Source: Blautia sp. BIOML-A1 (GTDB taxonomy: Bacteria; Bacillota; Clostridia; Lachnospirales; Lachnospiraceae). Taken from it: 21,549 bases of DNA. The stretch lies in the NCBI RefSeq assembly GCF_009883055.1, contig NZ_WWVR01000042.1, forward strand, positions 1-21,549, read 5' to 3'. The first letter of the stretch is position 1. Each line of letters begins with the position of its first letter. The position numbers and the translations under genes are program-made. Below, piece by piece: positions 1-7,424 of this stretch. The notes beneath the pieces were generated by a model. That model saw only the letters and a list, made by a program, of their open reading frames with translations, had not been told where the DNA came from and ran no database searches.

Positions 1-105
1 ACGCGAGGATAGCTTGTAGATACTTGGCTCAGTAGAGCCATTGAGCAAGAAGCCCCCACTTCAAAATCAGAGATTTAAATGGTGGGAGCATGTCACTAAA
101 ATCAA
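1..105 (+). mobile_element. Right end of an IS200/IS605-type element (tnpB 3' end plus terminal hairpin), partial
   Basis: The first 20 bases look like the last codons of a tnpB (OrfB) transposase gene: one frame reads REDSL then stop at 17-19. A neighbouring frame after a stop at 10-12 reads VDTWLSRAIEQEAPTSKSEI, which I recall as a common TnpB tail, so a one-base slip near 14-16 is possible. A hairpin follows (52-89): CCCAC at 55-59 pairs with GTGGG at 82-86, preceded by AGCAAGAA. This is the usual layout of an IS605 right end, which is also the 3' end of the TnpB guide RNA (omega RNA). The exact element boundary cannot be fixed without the empty site. Confidence 0.6.
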
Positions 106-111
106 ACGTTG

Positions 112-1407
112 TTAAAACCTGGTATGACGGTTGATATACTTTGCTTTGTACTTGGAGTAAACAATTGTCTGATCCTTGTAGAGACCATAATATCCGGAGA
201 CGGCATAACTGATGGAAACCGCGATCAGGTAATAAGAAACTCCGCGGAAACCAAACAGCTCAAAGGCAATCAGGATAGAAGTAATCGGACAGTTGGTGAC
301 GCCGCAGAAAAGTGCTGCCATGCCCGCAGCCGCACACAGAGAAGGTGAGATTCCAAGAAGATGTCCCATCAGGCAGCCAAAGGTGGCTCCGATACAGAAG
401 GACGGGACAATCTCACCGCCGCGGAATCCGGCCTTCATGGTCAGAGCAGTGAGAAGCATTTTCCATAAGAAATCCAGAGGCCGGACCTGTCCTTCCTCTA
501 CTGCAAGTTCAATGAGGTTATTTCCGGCACCCATATAATCCGCTGTACGGAGAAGGAGAGTGATGGCAATAATGATCGCACTTGCCGCCAGAATCCGTAT
601 GTATGGGTTTTTGAAATATCTGGAATAAAGAGCACCGACTGCACGAAGCAGCATACAGAAAAGAATACTGATCGCGGCACAGGCAACAGCAACAACGACC
701 ATTTTGATTCCCGTGATAACAGACAGATCCGGGATATTTACGACATGAAAAGATTCCGGATTGATGTCAAAGCCGGCAGCGAACTTTGCTGCGATCAGGG
801 ATGAGATCACACAGGGAAGCAGAGCAGCATAGTACATGATACCGACACTGATGACTTCCATGGAAAAAACAGCAGCAGCCATCGGTGTGCCGAACACAGC
901 GGCGAAAGCCGCACTCATACCGCACATGACCATAACATGACGGTCTTCTTCATCGAGACGGAACCAGCTACCGAGCTGATTTCCGATACTTCCGCCAAGC
1001 TGGATCGCAGCACCCTCGCGACCGGCAGATCCGCCGGCAAAATGCGTGAGGATCGTGGAGACAAAAATCAGAGGTGCCGAGCGGAAAGGTACATCATCCT
1101 GTGAGCGGATGGTAGACAGAACCTGGTTGGTGCCTCCATCCTCGCGGCCAAATTTCTGATAGAGAAATACAATTATAAGACCTGATACCGGAAGCAGGAG
1201 AAACACCCAGGTATTCTGTGTACGGTAAGTGGTGACAAATTTCAGTGCACGGGCAAAAAGGCTGCTGATAAATCCGACCATCAGTCCGGTTAATATTGCC
1301 AGAACCAGCCATTTGATGAGATTTGTCATATCATACCGAATGTGACCGATATAATATTCCAGATTTCGAGTTTCTTCTGGATTATTTTTATCCTGCGTGT
1401 TGTTCAT
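112..1407 (-). CDS. ClC-family chloride/fluoride channel or antiporter
   Basis: A 431-residue polytopic membrane protein of the ClC family, which moves Cl- or F- across the membrane, often in exchange for protons. The ion-path motifs are visible: GGSAGREG around residues 125-132, with the gating glutamate at 131; GFRGGEIVPSF at 327-337; and a first motif reading DGGTNQ at 90-95 instead of the GSGIP seen in classical chloride ClCs. The gating motif continues AAIQLGG and lacks the proline of GREGP. Both departures recall the fluoride/proton antiporter subgroup (EriC-F), but I saw no fluoride riboswitch upstream. Start ATG has a GGGGGA site. The gene begins 49 bases after the SGNH hydrolase and is probably cotranscribed with it. 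Its stop lies only a few bases from the IS end. Confidence 0.88.
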   Translation of the reverse strand: MNNTQDKNNPEETRNLEYYIGHIRYDMTNLIKWLVLAILTGLMVGFISSLFARALKFVTTYRTQNTWVFLLLPVSGLIIVFLYQKFGREDGGTNQVLSTIRSQDDVPFRSAPLIFVSTILTHFAGGSAGREGAAIQLGGSIGNQLGSWFRLDEEDRHVMVMCGMSAAFAAVFGTPMAAAVFSMEVISVGIMYYAALLPCVISSLIAAKFAAGFDINPESFHVVNIPDLSVITGIKMVVVAVACAAISILFCMLLRAVGALYSRYFKNPYIRILAASAIIIAITLLLRTADYMGAGNNLIELAVEEGQVRPLDFLWKMLLTALTMKAGFRGGEIVPSFCIGATFGCLMGHLLGISPSLCAAAGMAALFCGVTNCPITSILIAFELFGFRGVSYYLIAVSISYAVSGYYGLYKDQTIVYSKYKAKYINRHTRF

Positions 1408-1456
1408 AATGAATCCCCCAAAAAATGATTTATAAGAAATACACTGACAGATGTTT

Positions 1457-2452
1457 CTAACGATTCAGGTACTTCATGCAATAATTAAAAATTCTCAGAT
1501 AGGTCTGATCTGAATAATGTAAGCCATCATGGATTCCGGCATTGTGTCTGTTACTGCTCCATCCATATTTCTGAAGTCTTGTACAGGTATTGATATATGT
1601 AAAAGAACGGTTCTTTCCGGAACAAAGCTGCTCATAGATCACTTTATTGAAAGCAGATACCTGAGCTTCCGTCCGAGGTCTGGCCTCACTGTCTGCTATC
1701 ATTGCACTGTTTACAGGATTCACGGAAAGATAGTACATCCTGCAGTTATGTTTTCTCAGAGCGGCAGATACTTTCCTCATATATGTTACGTAGGCTTTGC
1801 TGTTGTTCAGGTCATTTACACCAAGGTTGATGATTACGGCCTTTCTTTCTGAATGTGGACGCTTTGAGACAGAGCGAATAAGACTGGGGTATCCCTCGCG
1901 TTTAAACCAGGCTAAGCCCTGTCCTCCCCGTGCGATAAAGGTTACATTTGATGGGATGGAAGATTTTAATGCACGTTTTGTATCAACTGTCCGGGAGTCT
2001 CCGACCATATAAACTTTGTTGAATTTTGTCGGCCTGGTTATAACGGATGGTGCACGATCCATGGATGCCTTAAACAATACCATATAATATTTGCCGTTTT
2101 TGGAAGGAATGCGAGCTCCTGCCTTATAGTCAGATGCGGAAAGAGTATGTTTTCCACGTGTTTTTGACCAGCCAAGAACCATATTACTGGTCTTTGAGTC
2201 GACTGCCGGGAATACTGCACGGCCATTGGTGTTTTTGATGGTTTTCCAGTAACTTCCGTCACATTTATATAATTTCACATTGGAAGTATGGCGGGATTTC
2301 TGCACTACGGCAGAGGATCTGGATTCTTTTGAAAGGCCGCATGTTATGGAGTCATCCGCGGCTGCCATAACAGTCTGTGAACATCCGAAGAGACAGACGG
2401 TTATCAGCATCATCAAAAGACAGACATATTTGTAGTTGATCTTTTGTTTCAT
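1457..2452 (-). CDS. Secreted or lipid-anchored SGNH/GDSL-type hydrolase
   Basis: 331 residues. The N-terminus is a signal sequence with a hydrophobic stretch at about 9-23 and a possible lipobox LFGC (Cys24); an AMA cleavage site at 28-30 is the alternative. Residues 40-130 form a lysine-rich region of unknown fold, with two cysteines. The catalytic half starts at 147 and shows the SGNH blocks: GDSR at 151-154 with nucleophile Ser153, the glycine block RGGQG at 175-179, GVND at 211-214 with Asn213, and DGLH at 309-312 giving the Asp-His pair. Such enzymes are esterases, often de-acetylating cell-wall glycans, exopolysaccharides or lipids; the substrate here is unknown. An AGGAG site precedes the ATG. 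It appears to be the first gene of a two-gene unit with the ClC gene. Confidence 0.85.
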   Translation of the reverse strand: MKQKINYKYVCLLMMLITVCLFGCSQTVMAAADDSITCGLSKESRSSAVVQKSRHTSNVKLYKCDGSYWKTIKNTNGRAVFPAVDSKTSNMVLGWSKTRGKHTLSASDYKAGARIPSKNGKYYMVLFKASMDRAPSVITRPTKFNKVYMVGDSRTVDTKRALKSSIPSNVTFIARGGQGLAWFKREGYPSLIRSVSKRPHSERKAVIINLGVNDLNNSKAYVTYMRKVSAALRKHNCRMYYLSVNPVNSAMIADSEARPRTEAQVSAFNKVIYEQLCSGKNRSFTYINTCTRLQKYGWSSNRHNAGIHDGLHYSDQTYLRIFNYCMKYLNR

Positions 2453-2493
2453 AAAGCACTCTCCTGTTTGATTAAAAATGAAATCCGGACATA

Positions 2494-2534
2494 CAACAAA
2501 CGGCCCCGTGAATATTCTTCGGAACCGTCTGTTG
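2494..2534. repeat. Inverted repeat between the copper ATPase and the SGNH hydrolase
   Basis: CAACAAACGG (2494-2503) pairs with CCGTCTGTTG (2525-2534), ten pairs with one G-T, around a 21-base loop. It lies just downstream of the copA stop on the minus strand. No clean T-run follows in either direction, so it is at best a weak terminator for copA or an RNA-stabilising 3' hairpin. Confidence 0.4.
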
Positions 2535-2564
2535 ATGAAACTACTTATAGTAATTGTGTGGGAT

Positions 2565-2783
2565 TTAGTCCTGAGTAATGCCGGTTACTTCATATCCGGC
2601 ATCTTTAATTGTCTGACGTACCTTCTCCTCGTCAACCTTCTCCGGTGCAGTGAAAATAGTAGTCTTGTTCTCATGAGAAGATACAACATCCTCAACACCG
2701 AAGGCCTTTTTAACTGCCTCATTAACATGTGCTTCGCAGTGTGGGCACATCATTCCCTCAACATTTACGGTAACTTTTATCAT
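2565..2783 (-). CDS. copZ: Possible internally initiated CopZ-like copper chaperone (72 aa)
   Basis: Inside copA, in the same frame, the codons KEKEQKTM contain AAAAGGAG nine bases before an ATG at 2783. Translation from there would give a 72-residue heavy-metal-associated domain with MMCPHC at residues 11-16, the usual size of a free CopZ. CopZ hands Cu(I) to CopA and to CsoR-type sensors in the cytoplasm. The intact ribosome site suggests that copZ was once separate, or is still made separately, while also being read as the tail of CopA. That it is expressed alone is inference. Confidence 0.55.
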   Translation of the reverse strand: MIKVTVNVEGMMCPHCEAHVNEAVKKAFGVEDVVSSHENKTTIFTAPEKVDEEKVRQTIKDAGYEVTGITQD

Positions 2784-5120
2784 AGTTTTTTGCTCCTTTT
2801 CTTTTATATTATAATCATTTTTTATTTTAATGGAAGTAGCCTGACCGATTTTTTTATCTTTTTTTGTGTCATGAATCTTAAACAGATTCAGACGAAGGGC
2901 ATTGGTGACAACGCAGAAACTGGAAAGACTCATCGCAGCGGCTCCGAACATCGGGTTCAGAGTCCAGCCGAAGACCGGGATCCATACACCGGCTGCCAGC
3001 GGAATACCGATAATATTATAGAAAAATGCCCAGAAGAGATTCTCGTGGATATTTCTAAGCGTTGCACGACTGAGGCGTACAGCAGCAGGTACATCACTTA
3101 AACGACTCTTCATCAGAACAATATCAGCGGCATCGATCGCGATATCTGTTCCGGCACCGATCGCGATACCGATATCTGCGCGGGTAAGTGCAGGGGCATC
3201 GTTGATACCGTCACCGACCATGGCAACCCGGCCCTGCTCTTTGAGGGAGCGGATCACGCTTTCCTTGCCATCAGGGAGAACTCCTGCGATAACGTCATCC
3301 ACGCCAGCCTGTTTACCGATTGCTCTTGCGGTCCGCTCATTGTCACCGGTCAGCATGACAACGCGGATTCCCATATTCTGAAGCTCTCGGATTGCCTGCG
3401 GGCTGTCTTCTTTGATAACGTCCGCAACAGCGATGATTCCCACAAGCTTTTGATTTCGGGCAAAAATGAGAGGTGTTTTGCCTTCCATGGCAAGCTTTTC
3501 GGATTTCTGTAAAAGGGCGGCAGGAACAGTTACCTGACTGCTTACGAACTTCATACTTCCACCGATCAGAGTTTCATTATTCAGCACGGCACAAAGACCA
3601 TTTCCCGGAAGTGCATGGAAATCAGAGACCTCCGGTGCTGTCAGCTGACGTTCTGCGGCATATTTCAGAACTGCTCCGGCAAGCGGATGTTCACTTTTTT
3701 TCTCCAGGGCAAGTGCCAGGGAGAGAAGTTCCTGTTCAGAAATATCATCTGCCGGAAGCAGATCCGTCACCTCAGGCTGTCCGCTGGTGATCGTACCGGT
3801 CTTGTCCAGGGCAACAATCTGGACCTTGCCTGTTTCCTCAAGCGAGACAGCAGTTTTGAACAGGATACCGTTTCGGGCTCCCATTCCGTTGCCGACCATG
3901 ATCGCTACCGGAGTGGCAAGTCCAAGTGCGCATGGACAACTGATAACAAGAACAGAAATTCCACGGGCAAGTGAATATCCAAATTCATGTCCGGTCAGAA
4001 GCCAGATGAGAGTGGTGATAATTGCAATCGTAATGACGGTCGGTACAAAGACACCGGAAACACGGTCTGCGATCTTGGCGATTGGAGCCTTGGTGGCAGC
4101 CGCATCGCTTACCATTTTGATGATCTGGGAGAGGGTGGTATCCTCGCCTACACGCGTTGCCTCACATTTGATAAAACCAGACTGATTGACGGTAGCAGCA
4201 GAAACAAGATCACCGGCAGATTTGTCAACCGGAATGCTCTCACCGGTAAGGGAAGATTCATTGACCGCACTGTCTCCTTCAACGATCACACCGTCGACCG
4301 GGATGCTTTCTCCGGGACGTACCACAAAGAGGTCTCCCTTGTGTACCTGCTCGATCGGGACGGTGGTCTCCTGACCATTTCGAAGAACGACGGCAGTTTT
4401 GGGGGCGAGCTTCATGAGACTCTTAAGTGCATCGGTGGTTCTACCCTTGGAACGTGCTTCAAGCATTTTGCCGACAGTGATCAGAGTCAGAATCATGGCT
4501 GCAGATTCAAAGTAAAATTCCATCATATAATTCATGACAGCTGCAGAATCACCATCCACCTGTGCTCTTGTCATGGCAAAGAGTGCATAGACACTCCATA
4601 CGAAAGATGCCATAGAGCCGAGCGCGACCAGCGTGTCCATATTCGGGGCACGGTGCCACAGACTCTTAAATCCGCTGATAAAAAATTTCTGGTTGATGAC
4701 CATGATGATCCCGGCAAGCAGCATCTGGACAAGTCCCATGGCAATATGGTTGTCATTGAACCACGCAGGGAGCGGCCAACCCCACATCATATGTCCCATG
4801 GAAAAGTACATAAGTATCAGCAGAAATCCGACGGAAGCGATCAGGCGGCGTCTGAGAACCGGTGTCTCATGGTCCGCAAGAGCCTCCTCTGCCTCAGACA
4901 TGGAAACCTGTTCTTTGCCGGCTCCCTTAAGAGATGCACCGTAGCCAGCCTGTTCTACCGCCTGGATAATGTCATGGGAGGAGGCATTTCCCTCAACTCC
5001 CATGGAGTTTGTCAGAAGACTGACGGAGCAGGATGTGACTCCAGGCACCCTGGATACAGCCTTCTCCACCCGGGAACTGCAGGCAGCACAGCTCATCCCG
5101 GTAACGTTGTATTGTTCCAT
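2565..5120 (-). CDS. copA: Cu(I)-exporting P1B-type ATPase with C-terminal CopZ-like domain
   Basis: An 851-residue membrane pump that hydrolyses ATP to export Cu(I). Order of domains: N-terminal heavy-metal domain (GMSCAAC, Cys11 and Cys14); membrane helices; actuator loop with LTGES; the copper-site motif CPC near residue 395; phosphorylation motif DKTGT near 437; SEHPLAG in the nucleotide domain; and hinge motif GDGINDAP near 635. CopA-like sequence ends near residue 750. An A-rich, lysine-rich linker then leads into a second heavy-metal domain at 780-851 (GMMCPHC, Cys792 and Cys795). That domain is as long as a free copper chaperone CopZ and is preceded by its own ribosome site. The ATPase start ATG follows AAAGGAGG. 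csoR lies upstream on the same strand, separated by a 143-bp palindromic element. Confidence 0.95.
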   Translation of the reverse strand: MEQYNVTGMSCAACSSRVEKAVSRVPGVTSCSVSLLTNSMGVEGNASSHDIIQAVEQAGYGASLKGAGKEQVSMSEAEEALADHETPVLRRRLIASVGFLLILMYFSMGHMMWGWPLPAWFNDNHIAMGLVQMLLAGIIMVINQKFFISGFKSLWHRAPNMDTLVALGSMASFVWSVYALFAMTRAQVDGDSAAVMNYMMEFYFESAAMILTLITVGKMLEARSKGRTTDALKSLMKLAPKTAVVLRNGQETTVPIEQVHKGDLFVVRPGESIPVDGVIVEGDSAVNESSLTGESIPVDKSAGDLVSAATVNQSGFIKCEATRVGEDTTLSQIIKMVSDAAATKAPIAKIADRVSGVFVPTVITIAIITTLIWLLTGHEFGYSLARGISVLVISCPCALGLATPVAIMVGNGMGARNGILFKTAVSLEETGKVQIVALDKTGTITSGQPEVTDLLPADDISEQELLSLALALEKKSEHPLAGAVLKYAAERQLTAPEVSDFHALPGNGLCAVLNNETLIGGSMKFVSSQVTVPAALLQKSEKLAMEGKTPLIFARNQKLVGIIAVADVIKEDSPQAIRELQNMGIRVVMLTGDNERTARAIGKQAGVDDVIAGVLPDGKESVIRSLKEQGRVAMVGDGINDAPALTRADIGIAIGAGTDIAIDAADIVLMKSRLSDVPAAVRLSRATLRNIHENLFWAFFYNIIGIPLAAGVWIPVFGWTLNPMFGAAAMSLSSFCVVTNALRLNLFKIHDTKKDKKIGQATSIKIKNDYNIKEKEQKTMIKVTVNVEGMMCPHCEAHVNEAVKKAFGVEDVVSSHENKTTIFTAPEKVDEEKVRQTIKDAGYEVTGITQD
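2849..2865 (-). promoter_or_regulatory. Double A7 tract, candidate slippage site between CopA and CopZ domains
   Basis: On the coding strand two runs of seven A flank GAT. In the reading frame this is ACA AAA AAA GAT AAA AAA ATC. A -1 shift on A AAA AAA, or one extra A copied by RNA polymerase, gives AGA then TAA at once. The ATPase would then end right after its last core segment, without the CopZ-like tail. Function is inferred. Confidence 0.4.
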
Positions 5121-5152
5121 TATAAATTCCTCCTTTGAAATCTGGATATTAT

Positions 5153-5295
5153 GTAACTATTCAGAAGGTACTATCCCGCGAGGTGTTTTGGCATGTTTTT
5201 TGCCAAAATCCCGAGACATACAAGGCAAAATGCCATCACCGAAGGTGATTTGGAATGCATTTTGACTCGTAACTGTGAGGGTACTGAACAGTTAC
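5153..5295. repeat. MITE-like palindromic intergenic element
   Basis: The ends are matching inverted repeats: GTAACTATTCAG at the left edge and, read from the right edge inward, GTAACTGTTCAG. Inside are further hairpins: TTTTGGCA/TGCCAAAA near 5187-5209, CAAAATGC/GCATTTTG enclosing ATCACC-gaa-GGTGAT near 5225-5265, and CGTAACTG/CAGTTACG near 5268-5296. It has no open reading frame and fills the gap between csoR and copA, ending five bases from the csoR stop. It resembles small non-autonomous repeats scattered in Lachnospiraceae genomes. Transcribed from csoR, it would fold strongly and could lower or stabilise copA message. Confidence 0.6.
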
Positions 5296-5299
5296 GATA

Positions 5300-5632
5300 T
5301 TATTTCATAAGTTTCTGAAGTGTACAGACCAGTTCGTCGATGGTTTCGTCCTTACCGGCACGAATGTCACGTGCCACGCAGGTGCGGATATGGTTCGCCA
5401 GAAGTTCCTTATTAAAAGAATTGACAGCGGCATTGACGGCAGCAGACTGGATCAGAATGTCATTGCAGTAGGCATCGTTCTCCAACATTCCTATAATTCC
5501 CCGGATCTGCCCTTCAATGCGCTTCAGGCGATTAATAAGCTTCTTACGCTCCGCCTCCGAACGATCGGTATGTTTCGTACAGCAGCAGGAACAGACAGGA
5601 GTTTCCAAAGTATTATTATCAGAATGGTTCAT
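5300..5632 (-). CDS. csoR: CsoR-type copper-sensing repressor
   Basis: A 110-residue all-helical regulator of the CsoR/RcnR family. It represses copper-export genes and leaves DNA when Cu(I) binds. The Cu(I) ligand set is seen as Cys56 (AYCND), His81 and Cys85 (NHIRTC), the C-His-x3-C pattern of copper CsoRs. The basic stretch RLKRIEGQIRGI at 35-46 is the family core. The N-terminus has an extra CSCCC cluster (14-18), not part of the usual fold. I chose ATG at 5632, ten bases after GGAGG; TTG at 5638 is possible but very close to that site. Two CsoR-type operators lie upstream and the copper ATPase follows, so it is probably autoregulated and controls copA. Confidence 0.93.
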   Translation of the reverse strand: MNHSDNNTLETPVCSCCCTKHTDRSEAERKKLINRLKRIEGQIRGIIGMLENDAYCNDILIQSAAVNAAVNSFNKELLANHIRTCVARDIRAGKDETIDELVCTLQKLMK

Positions 5633-5652
5633 AAGCAAAAGTCCTCCTCTAA

Positions 5653-5669
5653 ATACCCATTGGGGGTAT
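5653..5669. promoter_or_regulatory. CsoR-type operator, proximal site
   Basis: ATACCC-N5-GGGTAT, the G/C-tract inverted repeat bound by CsoR proteins. It lies about 20 bases upstream of the csoR start and downstream of the promoter, a roadblock position. Same arm sequence and spacing as the second site at 5690-5706. Confidence 0.75.
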
Positions 5670-5684
5670 ACTGAATATAACTAA

Positions 5685-5713
5685 AATATATACCCCATGA
5701 GGGTATTTGTCAA
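5685..5713 (-). promoter_or_regulatory. csoR promoter with a CsoR operator filling the spacer
   Basis: On the minus strand TTGACA (5708-5713) and TATATT (5685-5690) are 17 bases apart, a near-consensus sigma-A promoter. The second ATACCC-N5-GGGTAT operator occupies 5690-5706, almost exactly the spacer, so bound CsoR would block RNA polymerase. Confidence 0.8.
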
Positions 5714-5738
5714 GGGCAATTATGGATAAAGAGAATAT

Positions 5739-5770
5739 AAAAAAACACCGGTATTTATTTTCAAATACCG
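5739..5770 (-). terminator. Terminator of the MATE gene
   Basis: CGGTATTT/AAATACCG stem (5749-5756 with 5763-5770) followed on the minus strand by seven T. The stem overlaps the MATE stop codon at 5761-5763. Confidence 0.85.
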
Positions 5771-7089
5771 ATGCTCTTTTTGCTGATAAGGAAGGAGATC
5801 CCGGCAGTCAGTGCTTCTGCGATCCAGAAGGCATGCCATACACCGACAGCACCAAAAATGCGGCAGAGGATAAAGGCAGCCGGAAGAATCAGAAGCAGAT
5901 ATCTGCAGAGAGAAACAACGAGGGAAGCAGTTCCCTTTCCCAGTCCCTCCAGTGCACCACAGGCTGTAACGGATACAGAGGAAACCAGAAAACCTGCACA
6001 GATGATCCGAAGAGCTGTTTTTCCTGCCTGGATCGTGGATGGATTTGTGGTAAACATCCCCATGAGCTGTCCCGGAACAGTCAGGCAGATGATGGTTCCG
6101 ATCAGCATGATCACACCACTCATACAGAGTGTGACGTAGTAGATCTTTTTTACACGTTTATGTTCTCCGGCTCCATAGTTATATCCGATTACAGGACGCA
6201 TTCCCTGTACGATCCCACTTGCCGGAAGATACAGGAAGGTCTGCAGTTTGTAGTAGATTCCGAGAATCACAACATAGATCGGAGAACAGGAAGCAAGAAG
6301 CCCGTTCAGAGCAGAAACCAGGACAGATGGAAGTGCGAGATTCAGGGCACCGGGGATACCGACAGAGTATAATTTTGCTGCAAGAGCTCTGTCCGGATGC
6401 AGATATTTCCAGCTTATGGTGATCTGCAGGGGCCGTATTTTGTAGATAATCAGATAGAAAAGGAGGTTGAATACCTGACCGAGACCGGTAGCTATGGCAG
6501 CACCTTCAATTCCAAGTGCCGGGAAGGGACCGATGCCAAAGATCAGCAGTGGATCGAGAATGATATTGGAAACACAGCCGACCATAAGTCCTGCCATAGT
6601 GACCTTCATTTTGCCGATACCCTGGAAGATTTTTTCATAGGCAAGGTTGATGGTGTTTACGGTTGCAAACAGAAATACAATTGTAGAATAATGGATCCCA
6701 AGGCTGATGACATTTGTATCAGAAGTGAACAAGGCGAGGAATCCGGGCATGATAAGGATGCAGCCGACAGTCAGGATCACACCGTGCAGAGCTGCCAGGA
6801 TAAGACCGTGAGTGGCAGCTTTACCAGCGGTTTCTCTGTTTCCGGCACCAAGACAGATAGCGATCAGGGAACTGATACCAATTCCAAAGCCGATGGCAAT
6901 GGCGTTTGCAAAGTTCTGTACAGGAAACACAAGCGAGAGAGCTGTCATTGCATCTTCACTGATCTTAGCCACAAAAAAACTGTCTACGATATTATAAAGT
7001 GAATTCACAAGCATGGAAATAACCATGGGCAGAGCCATAGACAGGATCAGTGGAAAGACAGGTCGTTCTTTCATAAATGTGTCATTCAT
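5761..7089 (-). CDS. MATE-family multidrug/sodium antiporter
   Basis: A 442-residue membrane protein with about twelve helices in two related halves, typical MATE length. The start (MNDTFMKERPVFPLILSMALPMVISMLVNSLYNIVDSFFVAKI) shows the family pattern P-x-x-S-MLVxxLYNIVDxxF around the first helices. MATE pumps export cationic drugs, dyes or metabolites in exchange for Na+ or H+; the substrate here is not predictable. The start ATG has AAAGGAGA nearby and overlaps the stop of a possible 36-codon leader reading frame. Transcription starts at a promoter about 120 bases upstream and must pass a strong terminator hairpin, which suggests conditional expression. Confidence 0.92.
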   Translation of the reverse strand: MNDTFMKERPVFPLILSMALPMVISMLVNSLYNIVDSFFVAKISEDAMTALSLVFPVQNFANAIAIGFGIGISSLIAICLGAGNRETAGKAATHGLILAALHGVILTVGCILIMPGFLALFTSDTNVISLGIHYSTIVFLFATVNTINLAYEKIFQGIGKMKVTMAGLMVGCVSNIILDPLLIFGIGPFPALGIEGAAIATGLGQVFNLLFYLIIYKIRPLQITISWKYLHPDRALAAKLYSVGIPGALNLALPSVLVSALNGLLASCSPIYVVILGIYYKLQTFLYLPASGIVQGMRPVIGYNYGAGEHKRVKKIYYVTLCMSGVIMLIGTIICLTVPGQLMGMFTTNPSTIQAGKTALRIICAGFLVSSVSVTACGALEGLGKGTASLVVSLCRYLLLILPAAFILCRIFGAVGVWHAFWIAEALTAGISFLISKKSIGI

Positions 7090-7196
7090 AATAAAGTTCT
7101 CCTTTTATAAATTTGAAATATAAAAAACGCCACACAATTACCATGAATGGTAATTGTGTGGCGAAAAATGGCCTTGACCAGAAAAATCCACACCAT
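7086..7196 (-). CDS. Possible MATE leader peptide (36 aa)
   Basis: An open frame starting MVWIFLVKAIFRH runs from just after the predicted transcription start, through the terminator hairpin, and stops in TGA overlapping the ATG of the MATE gene. No ribosome site precedes its ATG, which would be about nine bases from the 5' end. It may be chance. If translated, ribosome stalling could control the terminator, as in known antibiotic-efflux leaders. Confidence 0.25.
   Translation of the reverse strand: MVWIFLVKAIFRHTITIHGNCVAFFIFQIYKRRTLL
7122..7163 (-). terminator. Perfect hairpin with T-run in the MATE leader (attenuator)
   Basis: A 15-bp perfect stem (7149-7163 with 7128-7142) and six-base loop, followed on the minus strand by six T. 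It sits between the MATE promoter and its start codon, so it acts against the gene it precedes. GTGTGG in the leader (7188-7193) can pair with CCACAC in the 5' arm of the stem (7156-7161), a possible antiterminator. Confidence 0.7.
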
Positions 7197-7211
7197 GTTT
7201 TGGATGAAAGG

Positions 7212-7241
7212 ATTGTAGCATAAAAAGCCGAAAAACGTCAA
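7212..7241 (-). promoter_or_regulatory. MATE promoter
   Basis: On the minus strand TTGACG (7236-7241), 18-base spacer, then TACAAT (7212-7217) preceded by TGC, an extended -10. Transcription would start near 7205. Confidence 0.7.
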
Positions 7242-7322
7242 TAGCTGATTTTGTTCTGTCGGATTTTGTATTACTGTGAATAGATAATTTTGTATATAAC
7301 TGTAAACATACATGAGCACTTC

Positions 7323-7351
7323 TTGCGGCCGGCACTCTGATATGCTACACT
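7323..7351 (+). promoter_or_regulatory. Promoter of the AEC permease gene
   Basis: TTGCGG (7323-7328), 17-base spacer, TACACT (7346-7351) with a TGC extended -10. The gene starts 74 bases later. Confidence 0.6.
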
Positions 7352-7424
7352 CAAAAAGTACCCAAAAGAATCGCAGGAAAAGAGATATTATTTATAAGGA
7401 AAAAGGACTTAGAGGAGAAAAAAT

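Noticed and set aside
1408..1456. Fluoride riboswitch before the ClC gene
   Set aside because: The gap is only 49 bases and lacks the conserved core of the crcB motif.
2478..3101. Plus-strand open frame of 207 codons at the copA 3' end
   Set aside because: Its first part reads through the T-rich strand of the copA linker, giving a false hydrophobic look; the rest is a copA shadow.
3987..5138. A 383-codon open frame on the plus strand
   Set aside because: It is antisense to copA, has low-complexity His/Gly/Asp composition and no family motifs, and copA on the other strand is certain.
5707..7002. Plus-strand open frames opposite the MATE gene
   Set aside because: They mirror MATE codons and have the Ser/Asp/Gln-rich bias of antisense reading.
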